A DNA stretch of 64,000 nucleotides. Origin: AC-32 sp963788215 (GTDB lineage Bacteria > Actinomycetota > Thermoleophilia > Gaiellales > Gaiellaceae). The DNA is taken from NCBI GenBank assembly GCA_963788215.1, contig CAWBFX010000003.1, positions 620,001 to 684,000 of the forward strand, written 5' to 3'. The position numbers and the translations under genes were made by a program. The notes under the pieces were generated by a model. It was not told the DNA's origin. It did not search any database and saw only the letters and a program-made list of their open reading frames with translations. Position 1 is the stretch's first letter. Every line of letters begins with the position of its first letter. Below are positions 17,736 through 26,196 of the stretch, piece after piece.

Positions 17736-19572
17736 CGCCGTCGGCCCCGGTCGGGCCGGTGGGGCCGCTCGGCCCGCTGGGGCCCTTCTTCGGCTTCTTC
17801 TCTCTCGTCCCGTAGCGGACGACCTGCGGCTCGCCGCGGTAGGACGAGTACCACGTGTTGTCGTAGAGCACCTTCCCGTTCGCCGTGTAGACGAGCCGGC
17901 GCACGCTCGTGGAGCGCGGCGGCTGGCCGTACTCGTCCACGGCCGTCACCCCTCTGAAAAGCGTCGGGTCGGGGAGCCGCTTGACCGGCACCGGGCCGGT
18001 CTCGACGAGCGGCCTGGTCTCGCTGACGACGCGGCGGTGGATCGGCGAGCCGTAGAGGTTCACGACGAGCGACGAGGAGCCGACGAACGTGCGCACCAGC
18101 AGCCAGTGCGGCGTGTCGTTGACGAAGCGGAGGTCGGTGTCCGGGTAGTTGACGGTCGCGTCGCGCCCCTGCGGGTAGTGGCTGATGTAGAGCGCGTGGT
18201 TCGTCCGGGCCGTGATCCTGAGACCGCTCTCGTACGCCGCGTTGAAGACCGTTGTCGAGACCTGGCAGACCCCGCCGCCGAGGCCGTTCGTCAGCTCGCC
18301 GTTGATGATCACCGGAGCCTCGAGGAAGCCCTTGCTCGCGGTGCGCGCGCCGGTCGCCTGGTTGAACGAGAAGGTCGCGCCGGGCGCGACGAGCTTGCCG
18401 TCGATCAGCCGGGCCACGAGCTGCACGTTGTGGATGCGGTTCGGATCGCCGCCGTAGATGGTCTCGTAGCCGCCGATCCGCGTCGTGATGCCCATCGCGC
18501 GCGCCTCCGCGGTCGAGCGTCTGGCGGCCCGCGTCGTCACGGCCACGCGGGCGGTGCGGTGCGACGTCGAGAGCGCGGCCGCGAGGATGCTGCGCTCGGT
18601 CTTGGGCACGTCGATGACGCGGCCCAGGCGCGAGGGGATGACGCTGACGCGGCCGCTCGGCGAGACGCTGAAGCTCGCGTTGCGCGGAGGCCGCCCGATG
18701 CCGTGGCCGAGGCGCTGGAAGTAGCCGTTCGCGCCCTTGCCGCCGATCGCGAGCGCGTCGGAGCCGTCGCGGGGCAGCGAGAGAAGCGACGCGAGCTGGC
18801 CGGGCAGGAGCCACCAGGACGACGCGCCCAGGCTCATGCGCAGCCGTCCCGAGAGGGCGGTGCGAACCTGGTCGGCGACCGGCGCGAGCTCCGCGGCGGT
18901 GACCTTCGGGGAATCGACTGCGACCGGAAGCTTCACGACCTGGCCGCGCTCGAAGCCGGTGAGCGCGCCGACGATCGCCTGGCTGGCGAGCTGCTTGTCG
19001 AGGGCAAGCCCCGTGCGGCCGGGAAGGATCTGGGGACGCAGGCCCCGCAGGACGATGGCGGCGTCGCGGTGCCGCGTCCCGACGGCGGCGCTCATCCTCT
19101 GCACCTTGTAGTCGAGCGCGCGCTTCCAGACGCGCGCCGGCGGGGTGACGTCCGAGCCCAGCACGCGGATGCTCACACGGCGGAGGCCGCGCCACGGGGC
19201 GAATCCCTCGCCTTCGCTCTGCGCGCGCTCGACCGCGGCCTTCCACTGCGCCTGGACGCCGAGATCGTTGGGGCTCGCGCGCCAGCGGCGCCCGTTCGCG
19301 GTGAAGACGACGGGGACGTTCGCCACTGTGCGCGACCGCGCCTCGAGCCTGGCGATCGCCTCGCCTGTCGTGAGGCCGCCGACGTCGACGCCGGCGATCC
19401 GCACGCCCTCCGCGATCTTGTCCGACGAGCCGGCGAAGGCGAGCCCGACAAGCCCGGCCGCGATCACGCCGACCGCGGTGAGCGCGAGGAGCCTTTTGGC
19501 AAGCAGCTGCCGCGCCCGCGCACGGCGGCGCCGACGCAGCCGTACCGCGCTCGACCCGGCTTCCACCCGCAA
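17719..19572 (-). CDS. VanW-family exported protein with peptidoglycan-binding-like domains and collagen-like tail
   Basis: 617 residues. After an Arg-rich cytosolic start, one membrane span lies near 29-48. Two PG_binding_4-like repeats follow (about 55-170 and 175-350), then a VanW domain (about 375-505: TFSFNQATGARTASKGFLEA, GLGGGVCQVSTTVFNAA). A G5-like linker precedes the end, GPSGPSGPTGPTGADG, five Gly-X-Y triplets like collagen. This architecture is common in Actinobacteria and Firmicutes and its role at the wall is unknown. The last 17 bp overlap the thioesterase; the divergent GntR gene starts 65 bp upstream and could regulate it. Confidence 0.87.
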   Translation of the reverse strand: MRVEAGSSAVRLRRRRRARARQLLAKRLLALTAVGVIAAGLVGLAFAGSSDKIAEGVRIAGVDVGGLTTGEAIARLEARSRTVANVPVVFTANGRRWRASPNDLGVQAQWKAAVERAQSEGEGFAPWRGLRRVSIRVLGSDVTPPARVWKRALDYKVQRMSAAVGTRHRDAAIVLRGLRPQILPGRTGLALDKQLASQAIVGALTGFERGQVVKLPVAVDSPKVTAAELAPVADQVRTALSGRLRMSLGASSWWLLPGQLASLLSLPRDGSDALAIGGKGANGYFQRLGHGIGRPPRNASFSVSPSGRVSVIPSRLGRVIDVPKTERSILAAALSTSHRTARVAVTTRAARRSTAEARAMGITTRIGGYETIYGGDPNRIHNVQLVARLIDGKLVAPGATFSFNQATGARTASKGFLEAPVIINGELTNGLGGGVCQVSTTVFNAAYESGLRITARTNHALYISHYPQGRDATVNYPDTDLRFVNDTPHWLLVRTFVGSSSLVVNLYGSPIHRRVVSETRPLVETGPVPVKRLPDPTLFRGVTAVDEYGQPPRSTSVRRLVYTANGKVLYDNTWYSSYRGEPQVVRYGTREKKPKKGPSGPSGPTGPTGADGVIPQS

Positions 19573-19621
19573 GCCCGGAGTGTAGCGGCGTTTTCGGTTT
19601 GCGCTGGGGAAGTCATGAAGC

Positions 19622-19627
19622 TACGAT
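19622..19627 (+). promoter_or_regulatory. -10 element of the GntR gene
   Basis: TACGAT lies 10 nt before the ATG at 19638 with no clear ribosome binding site, consistent with a leaderless or near-leaderless transcript. Confidence 0.35.
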
Positions 19628-19637
19628 CGGTAGCACC

Positions 19638-19985
19638 ATGCTGAGGGTCCGGGTAGACCGCGATGAGCCGCTCGAGCTGCACGAGCAGGTGGCCGCCGAG
19701 ATCCGCCGCGCGATCGCCGACGGCGAGGCCGGTTCCGGCGACCGCCTCCCGCCCGCGCGCGACCTGGCGGCGGTGCTCGGCGTGAACACGAACACTGTTT
19801 TGCGCGCCCTGCGGATCCTGCGCGACGAGGGCCTGCTCGAGTTCCGGCGCGGCCGCGGCGTGACCGTAGCCGGAACCGCGGAGCGCGGCGCCGTCGTCGC
19901 CCGCGCGAAAGACCTGGTGCAGTTCGCCAGGCGCCAGGGCTACCGGCGGGAAGAGCTGCTCGAGCTGATCGAGTCGCTCTCCTAG
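19638..19985 (+). CDS. GntR-family transcriptional regulator, YtrA type
   Basis: 115 residues. The winged helix spans about residues 12-72: ELHEQVAAEIRRAIADGEAG, LPPARDLAAVLGVNTNTVLR (recognition helix) and FRRGRGVTV (wing). The short C-terminal helix of about 35 residues, without a ligand domain, is the YtrA form. Members often repress ABC exporters or envelope stress genes, but no ABC gene is adjacent; the divergent VanW gene 65 bp away is the nearest candidate target. ATG 19638. Confidence 0.88.
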   Translation: MLRVRVDRDEPLELHEQVAAEIRRAIADGEAGSGDRLPPARDLAAVLGVNTNTVLRALRILRDEGLLEFRRGRGVTVAGTAERGAVVARAKDLVQFARRQGYRREELLELIESLS

Positions 19986-19995
19986 TGAGCTGGCG

Positions 19996-20829
19996 CTAGA
20001 AGGTGAAGAGCTCGACCCCGCCGCTGACGTTCAGCTCGATCCCGGTCACGTAGCCCGCGAGATCCGAGCAGAGAAAGGCGATCGCGTTCGCGACCTCCTG
20101 CGGCTCGCCTGGCCGGCGGAGGGCGGTGCGTTTGATCATGCGCTCGTTCATCTCGGGGTTGCCGAACGCGAACGCCTCGGTGCCGATCACGCCCGGGACG
20201 ATCGCGTTCACGGTGATCCCGTGCCGCGCCCCCTCGAGCGCCAGTGATTTGGTCAGGCCCAGCAGCCCCGCCTTCGTGGTCGCGTAGCTTGCCTGGCCGA
20301 AGCCGCCGAGCGTTCCGGCGACCGAGGCCATGTTCACGATCCGGCCCCAGCCGCGCTCGAGCATGCCGCCCCACACCGCCTGCGAGCAGTTGAACGCGCC
20401 GGTCAGGTTGACGCGCAGGTCGCGCTCCCAGAGCTCCGGCGATTGCTCGCGCAGCTGCGCGACGTGGTCGAGGGTGCCGGCGTTGTTGACGAGGATGTCG
20501 ACCGGGCCGAGCTCCTCGGCGACGCGGCTAATCGTCTCGGCGACCTGCTCGCGGTCCGTGACGTCGCAGCGCGCGGCGAGCGCCCGGCGTCCGAGCCCGC
20601 GGATCTCCTCGACGGTCCGCTCCGAGTAGACGAGCCCCTGCGCGCGGGCCGCCTGGGCAAGAAGGCCGTAGCGCTCCGCGTCCTCGCCGGGGTCGGACTC
20701 GACCTGGATGTCCGCGATCGCGACGTCGGCTCCCGCCCGCGCGAGCGTCAGCGCGTCGGCGCGCCCGAGCCCGCGCGAGCCGCCCGTGACGAGCGCGACC
20801 CGGCCCGAGAGGTCGATCTCGAGCGCCAT
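19996..20829 (-). CDS. Short-chain dehydrogenase/reductase
   Basis: 277 residues, classical SDR. TGGSRGLGRA (about 15-24) binds NAD(P); NNAG is near 114; the catalytic Tyr and Lys are in YATTK. A 20-residue insertion after the second strand (SDPGEDAERYGLLAQAARAQ) resembles mycofactocin-associated or carveol-type SDRs that keep NAD tightly bound, but no mycofactocin genes are nearby. The C-terminus GYVTGIELNVSGGVELF fits 3-ketoacyl-ACP reductase-like enzymes. Substrate unknown. ATG 20829; 13 bp separate it from the upstream gene. Confidence 0.88.
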   Translation of the reverse strand: MALEIDLSGRVALVTGGSRGLGRADALTLARAGADVAIADIQVESDPGEDAERYGLLAQAARAQGLVYSERTVEEIRGLGRRALAARCDVTDREQVAETISRVAEELGPVDILVNNAGTLDHVAQLREQSPELWERDLRVNLTGAFNCSQAVWGGMLERGWGRIVNMASVAGTLGGFGQASYATTKAGLLGLTKSLALEGARHGITVNAIVPGVIGTEAFAFGNPEMNERMIKRTALRRPGEPQEVANAIAFLCSDLAGYVTGIELNVSGGVELFTF

Positions 20830-20841
20830 GGCCGAAGCCTC

Positions 20842-21924
20842 TCAGATGTACGAGAGGTGGATGTCGTCGAACGAAAAGACGCGCGAAGCGTCGCCGCCGT
20901 ACGCGGCGAGCAGGCGCGGGAAGTAGCCGCGCAGCGCGTCCTCGTAGCTCAGCCGCCGCTCGACCAGCAGCCGCGCTCCCTCGAGCAGCTCGGGCAAGTC
21001 CTCCTCGATCCGCGCCCTGCTCATGCTCGGCGTGCGCGGGCCGTCGTCGTCCACCTGGTCGGGCTGGTCGGCGAACTGCGTGAAGGCCCGGTAGCGGCGA
21101 GTGTCGGGGATCACGGAGTAGAACGGCACGCCGTTGAAGAACCACTCGTGCCACGGACCGCCGGATAACGCGAGCCACGGCGTGCCGACTGCGAGCGCCG
21201 CCATTGCGAACCCGGTGTGCGGCGAGACGAAGAGGTCACATCCCTCCACGAACGCCAGCTGGTCGAGAAGCGGCTCGTCGACCGCCCAGACGTCCGCGCC
21301 GAGAGACTCGAGCTGCTCGCGGGTCCACGAGGTCGAGGTGCGCCCGTCCCGCTCGAGCTTTCCGACGAGGCAGAAGACCGCGCCGGGAAACGTGTCGGCC
21401 AGCGCTTCGAGCACGAGCCGCCACGAGGCCGGCGACGGGTAGCGCGCCGGCTCCGACGATCCCGCCGGAAGCACGGCGATCCGCGTCCCCTCCGCAAGGT
21501 CGCGTCGTCGCGGCAGCTCGAGCCGGAGCCGGCGGTTGGGCACGTACTCGGGCGGCTCCGAGCCGGCTGTCCCGTGCCGGATGCGCGCGCGGAAGTGCCG
21601 GTGCGCCGCCTGGTAGTAGGCCCGCACGCCCGGCGCGAGCTCGAGCTGGTCGGGCTGGCGCGAGCGCTCGTCGTCGAGCACGTAGTCCCAGTCGCGCGGC
21701 ACGTGCGCGAGCGCGGCGTCCGGGTCGCCGGCCCGGCCGAGGAAGTCGACGTAGTCCACCGCGTACGTCTCGCGGACAAACGGAGCGCACGAGCCGAGCT
21801 CAGTCGCGGTCGCTCCGTTCAACAGCAGGCTGACCTCGACCTCGTCCCCCGCGTAGCCCAGGCAGTAGCGCAGCGCCTCGACCGCGTGGCCGACCGGATG
21901 CGCGTACCAGAAGTTGACGAGCAC
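20842..21924 (-). CDS. Glycosyltransferase, heptosyltransferase-like (GT9-like)
   Basis: About 360 residues. The N-terminal half starts VLVNFWYAHPVGHAVEALRY; the C-terminal half has LPAGSSEPARYPSPASW (sugar-nucleotide region) and LFVSPHTGFAMAALAVGTPW, the GT-B motif found in heptosyltransferases. The donor and acceptor are unknown, and no other surface-sugar genes are adjacent. Start: GTG 21924 or TTG 21936; GTG is preferred. Only 21 bp separate it from the divergent gene. It probably shares a transcript with the SDR downstream. Confidence 0.68.
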   Translation of the reverse strand: MLVNFWYAHPVGHAVEALRYCLGYAGDEVEVSLLLNGATATELGSCAPFVRETYAVDYVDFLGRAGDPDAALAHVPRDWDYVLDDERSRQPDQLELAPGVRAYYQAAHRHFRARIRHGTAGSEPPEYVPNRRLRLELPRRRDLAEGTRIAVLPAGSSEPARYPSPASWRLVLEALADTFPGAVFCLVGKLERDGRTSTSWTREQLESLGADVWAVDEPLLDQLAFVEGCDLFVSPHTGFAMAALAVGTPWLALSGGPWHEWFFNGVPFYSVIPDTRRYRAFTQFADQPDQVDDDGPRTPSMSRARIEEDLPELLEGARLLVERRLSYEDALRGYFPRLLAAYGGDASRVFSFDDIHLSYI

Positions 21925-21945
21925 CGAGCGTGGCAAGGTTCCATC

Positions 21946-22737
21946 GTGCCAACCCAGGCTGAGAAGGGACTCGCGTTCCAGGCGCTGCACGGGGGAGAGC
22001 CGTTCGTGATCCCCAACCCCTGGGATGCGGGCTCGGCGCGGATGCTCGAGGCTCTTGGGTTCAAGGCTCTCGCGACGACGAGCGGCGGGTTCGCGTTCAC
22101 GCTCGGGCGGCTCGACGGCGAGGTGACCCTCGACGAGGTCGCCGCGCATGTCGCATCCCTCGCGGAGGCGACGGGCCTGCCTGTCTCGGTCGACCTCGAG
22201 AACGGCTACGGCGCGGAGCCTGAGGCGGCGGCGGGCGCGATCCAGCGCGTGGGCGAGGCAGGCGCGGTCGGGGGCTCGATCGAGGACTGGGACCCGGTCG
22301 AGCAGCGGCTCTACGACGCCGGCCACGCCGCCGAGCGGATCGCGGCCGCCGTCGAGGCGGCCCGATCGCAGCCGTTTCCGTTCACGCTCACGGCGCGCGC
22401 CGAGAACCACCTCCGCGGGAACCCCGACCTCGACAACACGATCGCCCGGCTGCAGGCCTTCGAGGCCGCAGGCGCAGACGTCCTCTACGCGCCGGGGCTG
22501 CGCACGACGGACGAGATCTCCGCGGTGTGCGCGGCGGTTGCTCGCCCGGTCAACGTTCTCGCGATGCCGGGCCTGTCATTCGCCGAGATCGCCGAGGCAG
22601 GCGGTACTCGCGTCAGCGTCGGCTCGCGCCTCACGTGGGTTGCAGTCGAGGCGGCCGCGGGGGTCGCGCGGCAGCTGCTCGACGGCGACCTCTCCGGGCT
22701 CGGCTCGAGCCCGCCGCTCGGCGACTGGTTCCGCTAG
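21946..22737 (+). CDS. Isocitrate lyase/PEP mutase family protein
   Basis: 263 residues, TIM-barrel PEP mutase superfamily. FVIPNPWDAGSARMLEALGF opens the barrel; VDLENGYG (about 82-89) carries the metal-binding acidic residue; GSIEDWDP follows the third strand; RAENHLRG matches the RTEA-type loop. Members cleave C-C bonds of 2-hydroxy acids (methylisocitrate, oxaloacetate, dimethylmalate); this one lacks the KKCGH motif of true isocitrate lyases. GTG 21946. Its TAG stop shares CTAG with the convergent acyl-CoA dehydrogenase. Confidence 0.85.
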   Translation: MPTQAEKGLAFQALHGGEPFVIPNPWDAGSARMLEALGFKALATTSGGFAFTLGRLDGEVTLDEVAAHVASLAEATGLPVSVDLENGYGAEPEAAAGAIQRVGEAGAVGGSIEDWDPVEQRLYDAGHAAERIAAAVEAARSQPFPFTLTARAENHLRGNPDLDNTIARLQAFEAAGADVLYAPGLRTTDEISAVCAAVARPVNVLAMPGLSFAEIAEAGGTRVSVGSRLTWVAVEAAAGVARQLLDGDLSGLGSSPPLGDWFR

Positions 22738-23912
22738 GAGTCGCGAGGCAGGAAGATCTCGCGGGCAATCACGAGGCGCTGGATCTGCGAGGTGCCTTCG
22801 TAAATCTGGAAGAGCTTCGCGTCGCGCATGAGCTTCTCTACCGGGTACTCCTTCATGTAGCCGTAGCCGCCGAAGATCTGGACGGCGTCGGTGGTCACCT
22901 TCATCGCCGTGTCCGCCGCGAAGCGCTTCGCGTAGGACGACTGCAGCGTCGCGCGCTTGCCCTGGTCGAGCAGCCATGCCGCCTGCCAGGTCAGGAGGCG
23001 CGCCGCCTCGATCTCGGCCGCCATGTCTGCGACGAGGAAGTTCACGCCCTGGTTCATCGCGATCGGCTGGCCGAACTGGACCCGCTGGCGGGAGTACTCG
23101 ACCGAGTAGTCGAACGCGGCGCGCGCGACCCCGACCGCGCCGGCCGCGGTTCCGGGCCGCGTGTGGTCGAGGGTCTGCATCGCGATCTTGAAGCCCTGCC
23201 CCTCCTCCCCCAGGCGGTTCTTCGCCGGAACCTTCACGTCCTGGAAAGCGAGCGCCGAGGTGTCGGTCGCGCGCTGGCCCATCTTGTCGAGGTGCTTCTC
23301 GACGACGACACCCTCGGCGTCGGTCGGGACGATGAAGGCCGTGAGCCCGCGGTGGCCCGCCGACCTGTCGGTCGAGGCGAAGACGATCACCCACGAGGCC
23401 TGGCCCGCGTTCGTGATGAACATCTTCGAGCCGTTGACGACGTACTCGTCGCCGTGGCGCACGGCGGTCGTCTGGATGCCCGAGACGTCGGAGCCGGCCT
23501 CGGGCTCGGTGAGCGCGAACGAGCAGAGGATCGGCTCGTCGAGCAGCGGCGGCAGCCACTCGCGCCGCTGCTCCTCGGTGCCCGCGATCAGCATCGGCAG
23601 CGCGCCGAGGATGTTCGCGACGATCGACGTGGCGATCCCGGAGCAGCCCCAGCAGAGCTCCTCGCCGATCAGCGCGCCCTCGATCGCGCCGAGGCCCGCG
23701 CCGCCGAGCTCCTCGGGAACGTGCGGGTTCATCAGTCCGACCTCGTGCGCCTTCGCGATCACATCGGCCGGGTGCGTCTGGTGCTCGTCGTACTCGGCGG
23801 CCTTCGGCCGGATCTCCTTCTCGGCGAACTCGTGGGCGAGCTCACGCAGCGCGCGCTGCTCCTCCGTGAGCGCGAACGAGACTCCGGTTTCAGTTGCCGC
23901 TACGGTCGCCAT
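22734..23912 (-). CDS. Acyl-CoA dehydrogenase
   Basis: FAD enzyme of fatty-acid beta-oxidation or branched-chain degradation, oxidising acyl-CoA to enoyl-CoA. 392 residues, family length. The N-terminal helix domain begins FALTEEQRALRELAHEFAEK; CSFALTEPEAGSDVSG contacts FAD; the catalytic base Glu is in QIYEGTSQIQR near residue 373. A tight palindrome directly upstream of the ATG (23912) and a shared core with the tetR promoter suggest TetR control. Stop overlaps the PEP-mutase-like gene on CTAG. Chain-length preference is not readable. Confidence 0.95.
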   Translation of the reverse strand: MATVAATETGVSFALTEEQRALRELAHEFAEKEIRPKAAEYDEHQTHPADVIAKAHEVGLMNPHVPEELGGAGLGAIEGALIGEELCWGCSGIATSIVANILGALPMLIAGTEEQRREWLPPLLDEPILCSFALTEPEAGSDVSGIQTTAVRHGDEYVVNGSKMFITNAGQASWVIVFASTDRSAGHRGLTAFIVPTDAEGVVVEKHLDKMGQRATDTSALAFQDVKVPAKNRLGEEGQGFKIAMQTLDHTRPGTAAGAVGVARAAFDYSVEYSRQRVQFGQPIAMNQGVNFLVADMAAEIEAARLLTWQAAWLLDQGKRATLQSSYAKRFAADTAMKVTTDAVQIFGGYGYMKEYPVEKLMRDAKLFQIYEGTSQIQRLVIAREIFLPRDS

Positions 23913-23915
23913 GTG

Positions 23916-23939
23916 CTTTGACTGATCAGTCAGTCAAAG
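23916..23939. promoter_or_regulatory. Palindromic operator upstream of the acyl-CoA dehydrogenase
   Basis: CTTTGACTGA (23916-23925) and TCAGTCAAAG (23930-23939) are perfect inverted repeats around TCAG. Nested inside is TGACTGATCAGTCA (23919-23932), itself a perfect palindrome. Two overlapping sites of this type are usual for TetR dimers binding cooperatively. The site starts 3 bp upstream of the dehydrogenase ATG and overlaps the stop of the preceding gene. Confidence 0.65.
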
Positions 23940-24968
23940 CGTAGCGGCGGGGTCTTCCCAGCGAAACCCCGCGGGCTCCGGCGCCGGCTCGATCGGGCTC
24001 TTCGGCAGTCCCGGCCGCGGCTCGGGATCGTTGTACGGCCGCGGCGCGACGTCGTTCGGGCCGTCCGGGTGGAAGAGCGACGCGAGGTACTGGATCTGCC
24101 CGCGGCCCGGGCCGAGCTCGAACATCCCGCCGCCGTAGAGCGAGATCCCGTTCGCCTCGCAGTGGTCGTAGAACGCGAGCACGTCTTGGACGCGGCCGAA
24201 GCGCGACGGCTTCGAGTTGAGCGTCCTCGGCGCGAAGGAGAGTGCCTCGACGTCGGCGACCGAGTGGATCGGCGCGTCCCACGTGACGCGCTCGCGATAC
24301 GGCTCGAGCACCAGCTCGGTCTCGTCGGTCAGCGCGGGGTCCTCGAGGTAGGCCTCCGGGAAGCCCTCGGCCACGCGGCGATAGAGGTCCGGATCGGGCG
24401 GCGAGTCGCTCTCGTGTGCGTAGTACGCCTTGTAGTCGGCGGTCACGATCGCGCCCGTCGCCGCGAGCTCGGCGATCAGGTCGTCGGTCCAGTCCGTGGC
24501 GGGATCGAGCTTGAAGCGGTGCGCGGGCTCGATCTCCAGCCAACGGCGGACGACCTCGCTCGACGGCGGCGTCCCGAGGCCGGGTGAGACCACGAACTTC
24601 ACGGGCTGCGGCTCGCGGCCGACGGCCTCGGCGAGGCTCTGTCCCGCCTGGCGTAGGGCGAGGTCGAGCGCGGCGCTCTCGTACGACCAGCGCTTCCATG
24701 GCTCTTCGATCCCGAGCGCGTCCGAGAACGACGCGAGCGTCCACTCACCCGCGAGTGGCAGGACCGGGCCGGCCTGCTGCTCGCCGTCGTGGTGCTCCGC
24801 GTACCAGGTCACATCCTCGCCGAGCCCCTCCTCCCCTCCGGCCTGGAGGTGCACGACGGTCGTGACCCGCGTGAAGCCGCGCGTGACCGGCTTCTCGAGC
24901 CGCTCGAGGGCGTAACCGTCGACCTGGAGCGGAAGATCGGCGAGGCGCTTCCATAGACTCTCTGCCAT
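23934..24968 (-). CDS. Enolase-superfamily-like protein
   Basis: 344 residues. I see a weak enolase-superfamily pattern: a strand HRFKLDP (about 170), ATGAIVTADYKAYY, EAYLEDPAL with a metal-ligand-like Glu, and TLNSKPSRFG with a Lys in the position of the C-terminal base of muconate or succinylbenzoate-type enzymes. The usual KxK is not obvious, so catalysis is uncertain. It precedes the acyl-CoA dehydrogenase by 21 bp on the same strand. Its ATG (24966-24968) overlaps the start codon of the divergent dehydrogenase (24967) on CATG. Function not assigned. Confidence 0.6.
   Translation of the reverse strand: MAESLWKRLADLPLQVDGYALERLEKPVTRGFTRVTTVVHLQAGGEEGLGEDVTWYAEHHDGEQQAGPVLPLAGEWTLASFSDALGIEEPWKRWSYESAALDLALRQAGQSLAEAVGREPQPVKFVVSPGLGTPPSSEVVRRWLEIEPAHRFKLDPATDWTDDLIAELAATGAIVTADYKAYYAHESDSPPDPDLYRRVAEGFPEAYLEDPALTDETELVLEPYRERVTWDAPIHSVADVEALSFAPRTLNSKPSRFGRVQDVLAFYDHCEANGISLYGGGMFELGPGRGQIQYLASLFHPDGPNDVAPRPYNDPEPRPGLPKSPIEPAPEPAGFRWEDPAATL
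24954..24959 (+). promoter_or_regulatory. Leaderless -10 element of the second acyl-CoA dehydrogenase gene
   Basis: TAGACT ends 7 nt before the ATG at 24967. It lies inside the first codons of the divergent enolase-like gene. No ribosome binding site is present. Confidence 0.45.
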
Positions 24969-26190
24969 GGACTTCGACCTTACAGACGAGCAGCGCCTGA
25001 TTCAGCAGACCGTGCGCTCGTTCGTGGACGAGCGCGTCCTCCCGAACGCCGTCGAGAACGACCTCGCACACCGCCTCGACATGGACGTGATCGAGGGAAT
25101 GGCGGAGCTCGGGCTGCTCGGGATCGTGATTCCGGAGGAGTACGGCGGCGCCGGGCTGGACTTCGTCGCGGAGGCCTTGTCCTGCGAGGAGATCGAGCGT
25201 GGCGAGGCCGCCTTCCGCACGCTGATCTCCGTCCACGTGGGGCTGAACTCGCTCTCGCTGCTGCGCTACGGGACCGAGGAGCAGAAGCAGCAGTACCTGG
25301 CGCCGCAGGCGCGCGGCGAGAAGCTCGCCTGCTTCGGCCTGACCGAGCCGGAAGCGGGGTCGGACGTCGCCTCGATGCGCTCGACCGCGCGGCTCGAGGG
25401 CGACGTCTACGTGCTGAACGGCCAGAAGAACTGGATCTCGTACGCGACGGTCGCCGACCACCAGCTCGTGTTCGCGAAGACCGACCCCGGCGCGAAGCAC
25501 AAGGGGATCTCGGCGTTCATCGTCGAGCGCTCATGGCCGGGCGTGACCACGCGCGAGACCGAGAACAAGCTGGGGGTCTGGGCGGGGTCGACCGGCGAGC
25601 TCTTCTTCGAGAACGTCGAGGTGCCGGCCGCGAATCTCCTCGGCGAGGAGGGCCAGGGCTTCGAGATCGCGATGTACGGGCTCGACCAGGGGCGCTTCAC
25701 GGTCGCGGCAGGTGCCTGCGGCGTCGTGCGCGCCTGTCTCGAGCGGTCGGTCGAGTACGCGCGCGAGCGCGAGACGTTCGGGCAGGCGATCGGGCGGTAC
25801 CAGTTCGTGCAGGACATGATCGCGGAGATGGTGCTGGGGTACGAGACGTCGAAGCTGCTTGTCATGCAGGCGGCGTGGTTGAAGAACGAGGGCCGGCGAA
25901 ACACGCGCGAGACGTCGCTGGCGAAATGGCACGCGACGGAGTCGGCATTCCGCGCGGCGCACCTGGCGATCCAGGTGCACGGCTCGTACGGCTACTCGTC
26001 GGAGTACGGGATCGAGCGCTACTTCCGCAACGCGCGGGCGCCGATCATCTACGAGGGGACGACGCAGATCCACAAGCTGATGCAGGCTGAGCACGCGCTC
26101 GGCTACCGCGCGCTGAACGGCCGCGACGGCGACGTCTCGCCGATCGCCTCCTGGGCGCCGGCTCTCTCAGCGGTTCACGCCAGGGCGTAG
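24967..26190 (+). CDS. Acyl-CoA dehydrogenase (glutaryl/short-chain-like)
   Basis: 407 residues, the second dehydrogenase of the region. DLTDEQRLIQQTVRSFVDER opens the domain; CFGLTEPEAGSDVASM is the FAD loop; the catalytic Glu is in APIIYEGTTQIHK near 376. The C-terminal EHALGYRALNG resembles glutaryl-CoA dehydrogenase-like or broad-range enzymes. It is the divergent partner of the enolase-like gene, with start codons interlocked. Six bp separate its stop from the convergent MFS gene. The substrate is unknown; pairing with a CoA-transferase nearby suggests acid or CoA-ester catabolism. Confidence 0.93.
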   Translation: MDFDLTDEQRLIQQTVRSFVDERVLPNAVENDLAHRLDMDVIEGMAELGLLGIVIPEEYGGAGLDFVAEALSCEEIERGEAAFRTLISVHVGLNSLSLLRYGTEEQKQQYLAPQARGEKLACFGLTEPEAGSDVASMRSTARLEGDVYVLNGQKNWISYATVADHQLVFAKTDPGAKHKGISAFIVERSWPGVTTRETENKLGVWAGSTGELFFENVEVPAANLLGEEGQGFEIAMYGLDQGRFTVAAGACGVVRACLERSVEYARERETFGQAIGRYQFVQDMIAEMVLGYETSKLLVMQAAWLKNEGRRNTRETSLAKWHATESAFRAAHLAIQVHGSYGYSSEYGIERYFRNARAPIIYEGTTQIHKLMQAEHALGYRALNGRDGDVSPIASWAPALSAVHARA

Positions 26191-26196
26191 CGCCCC

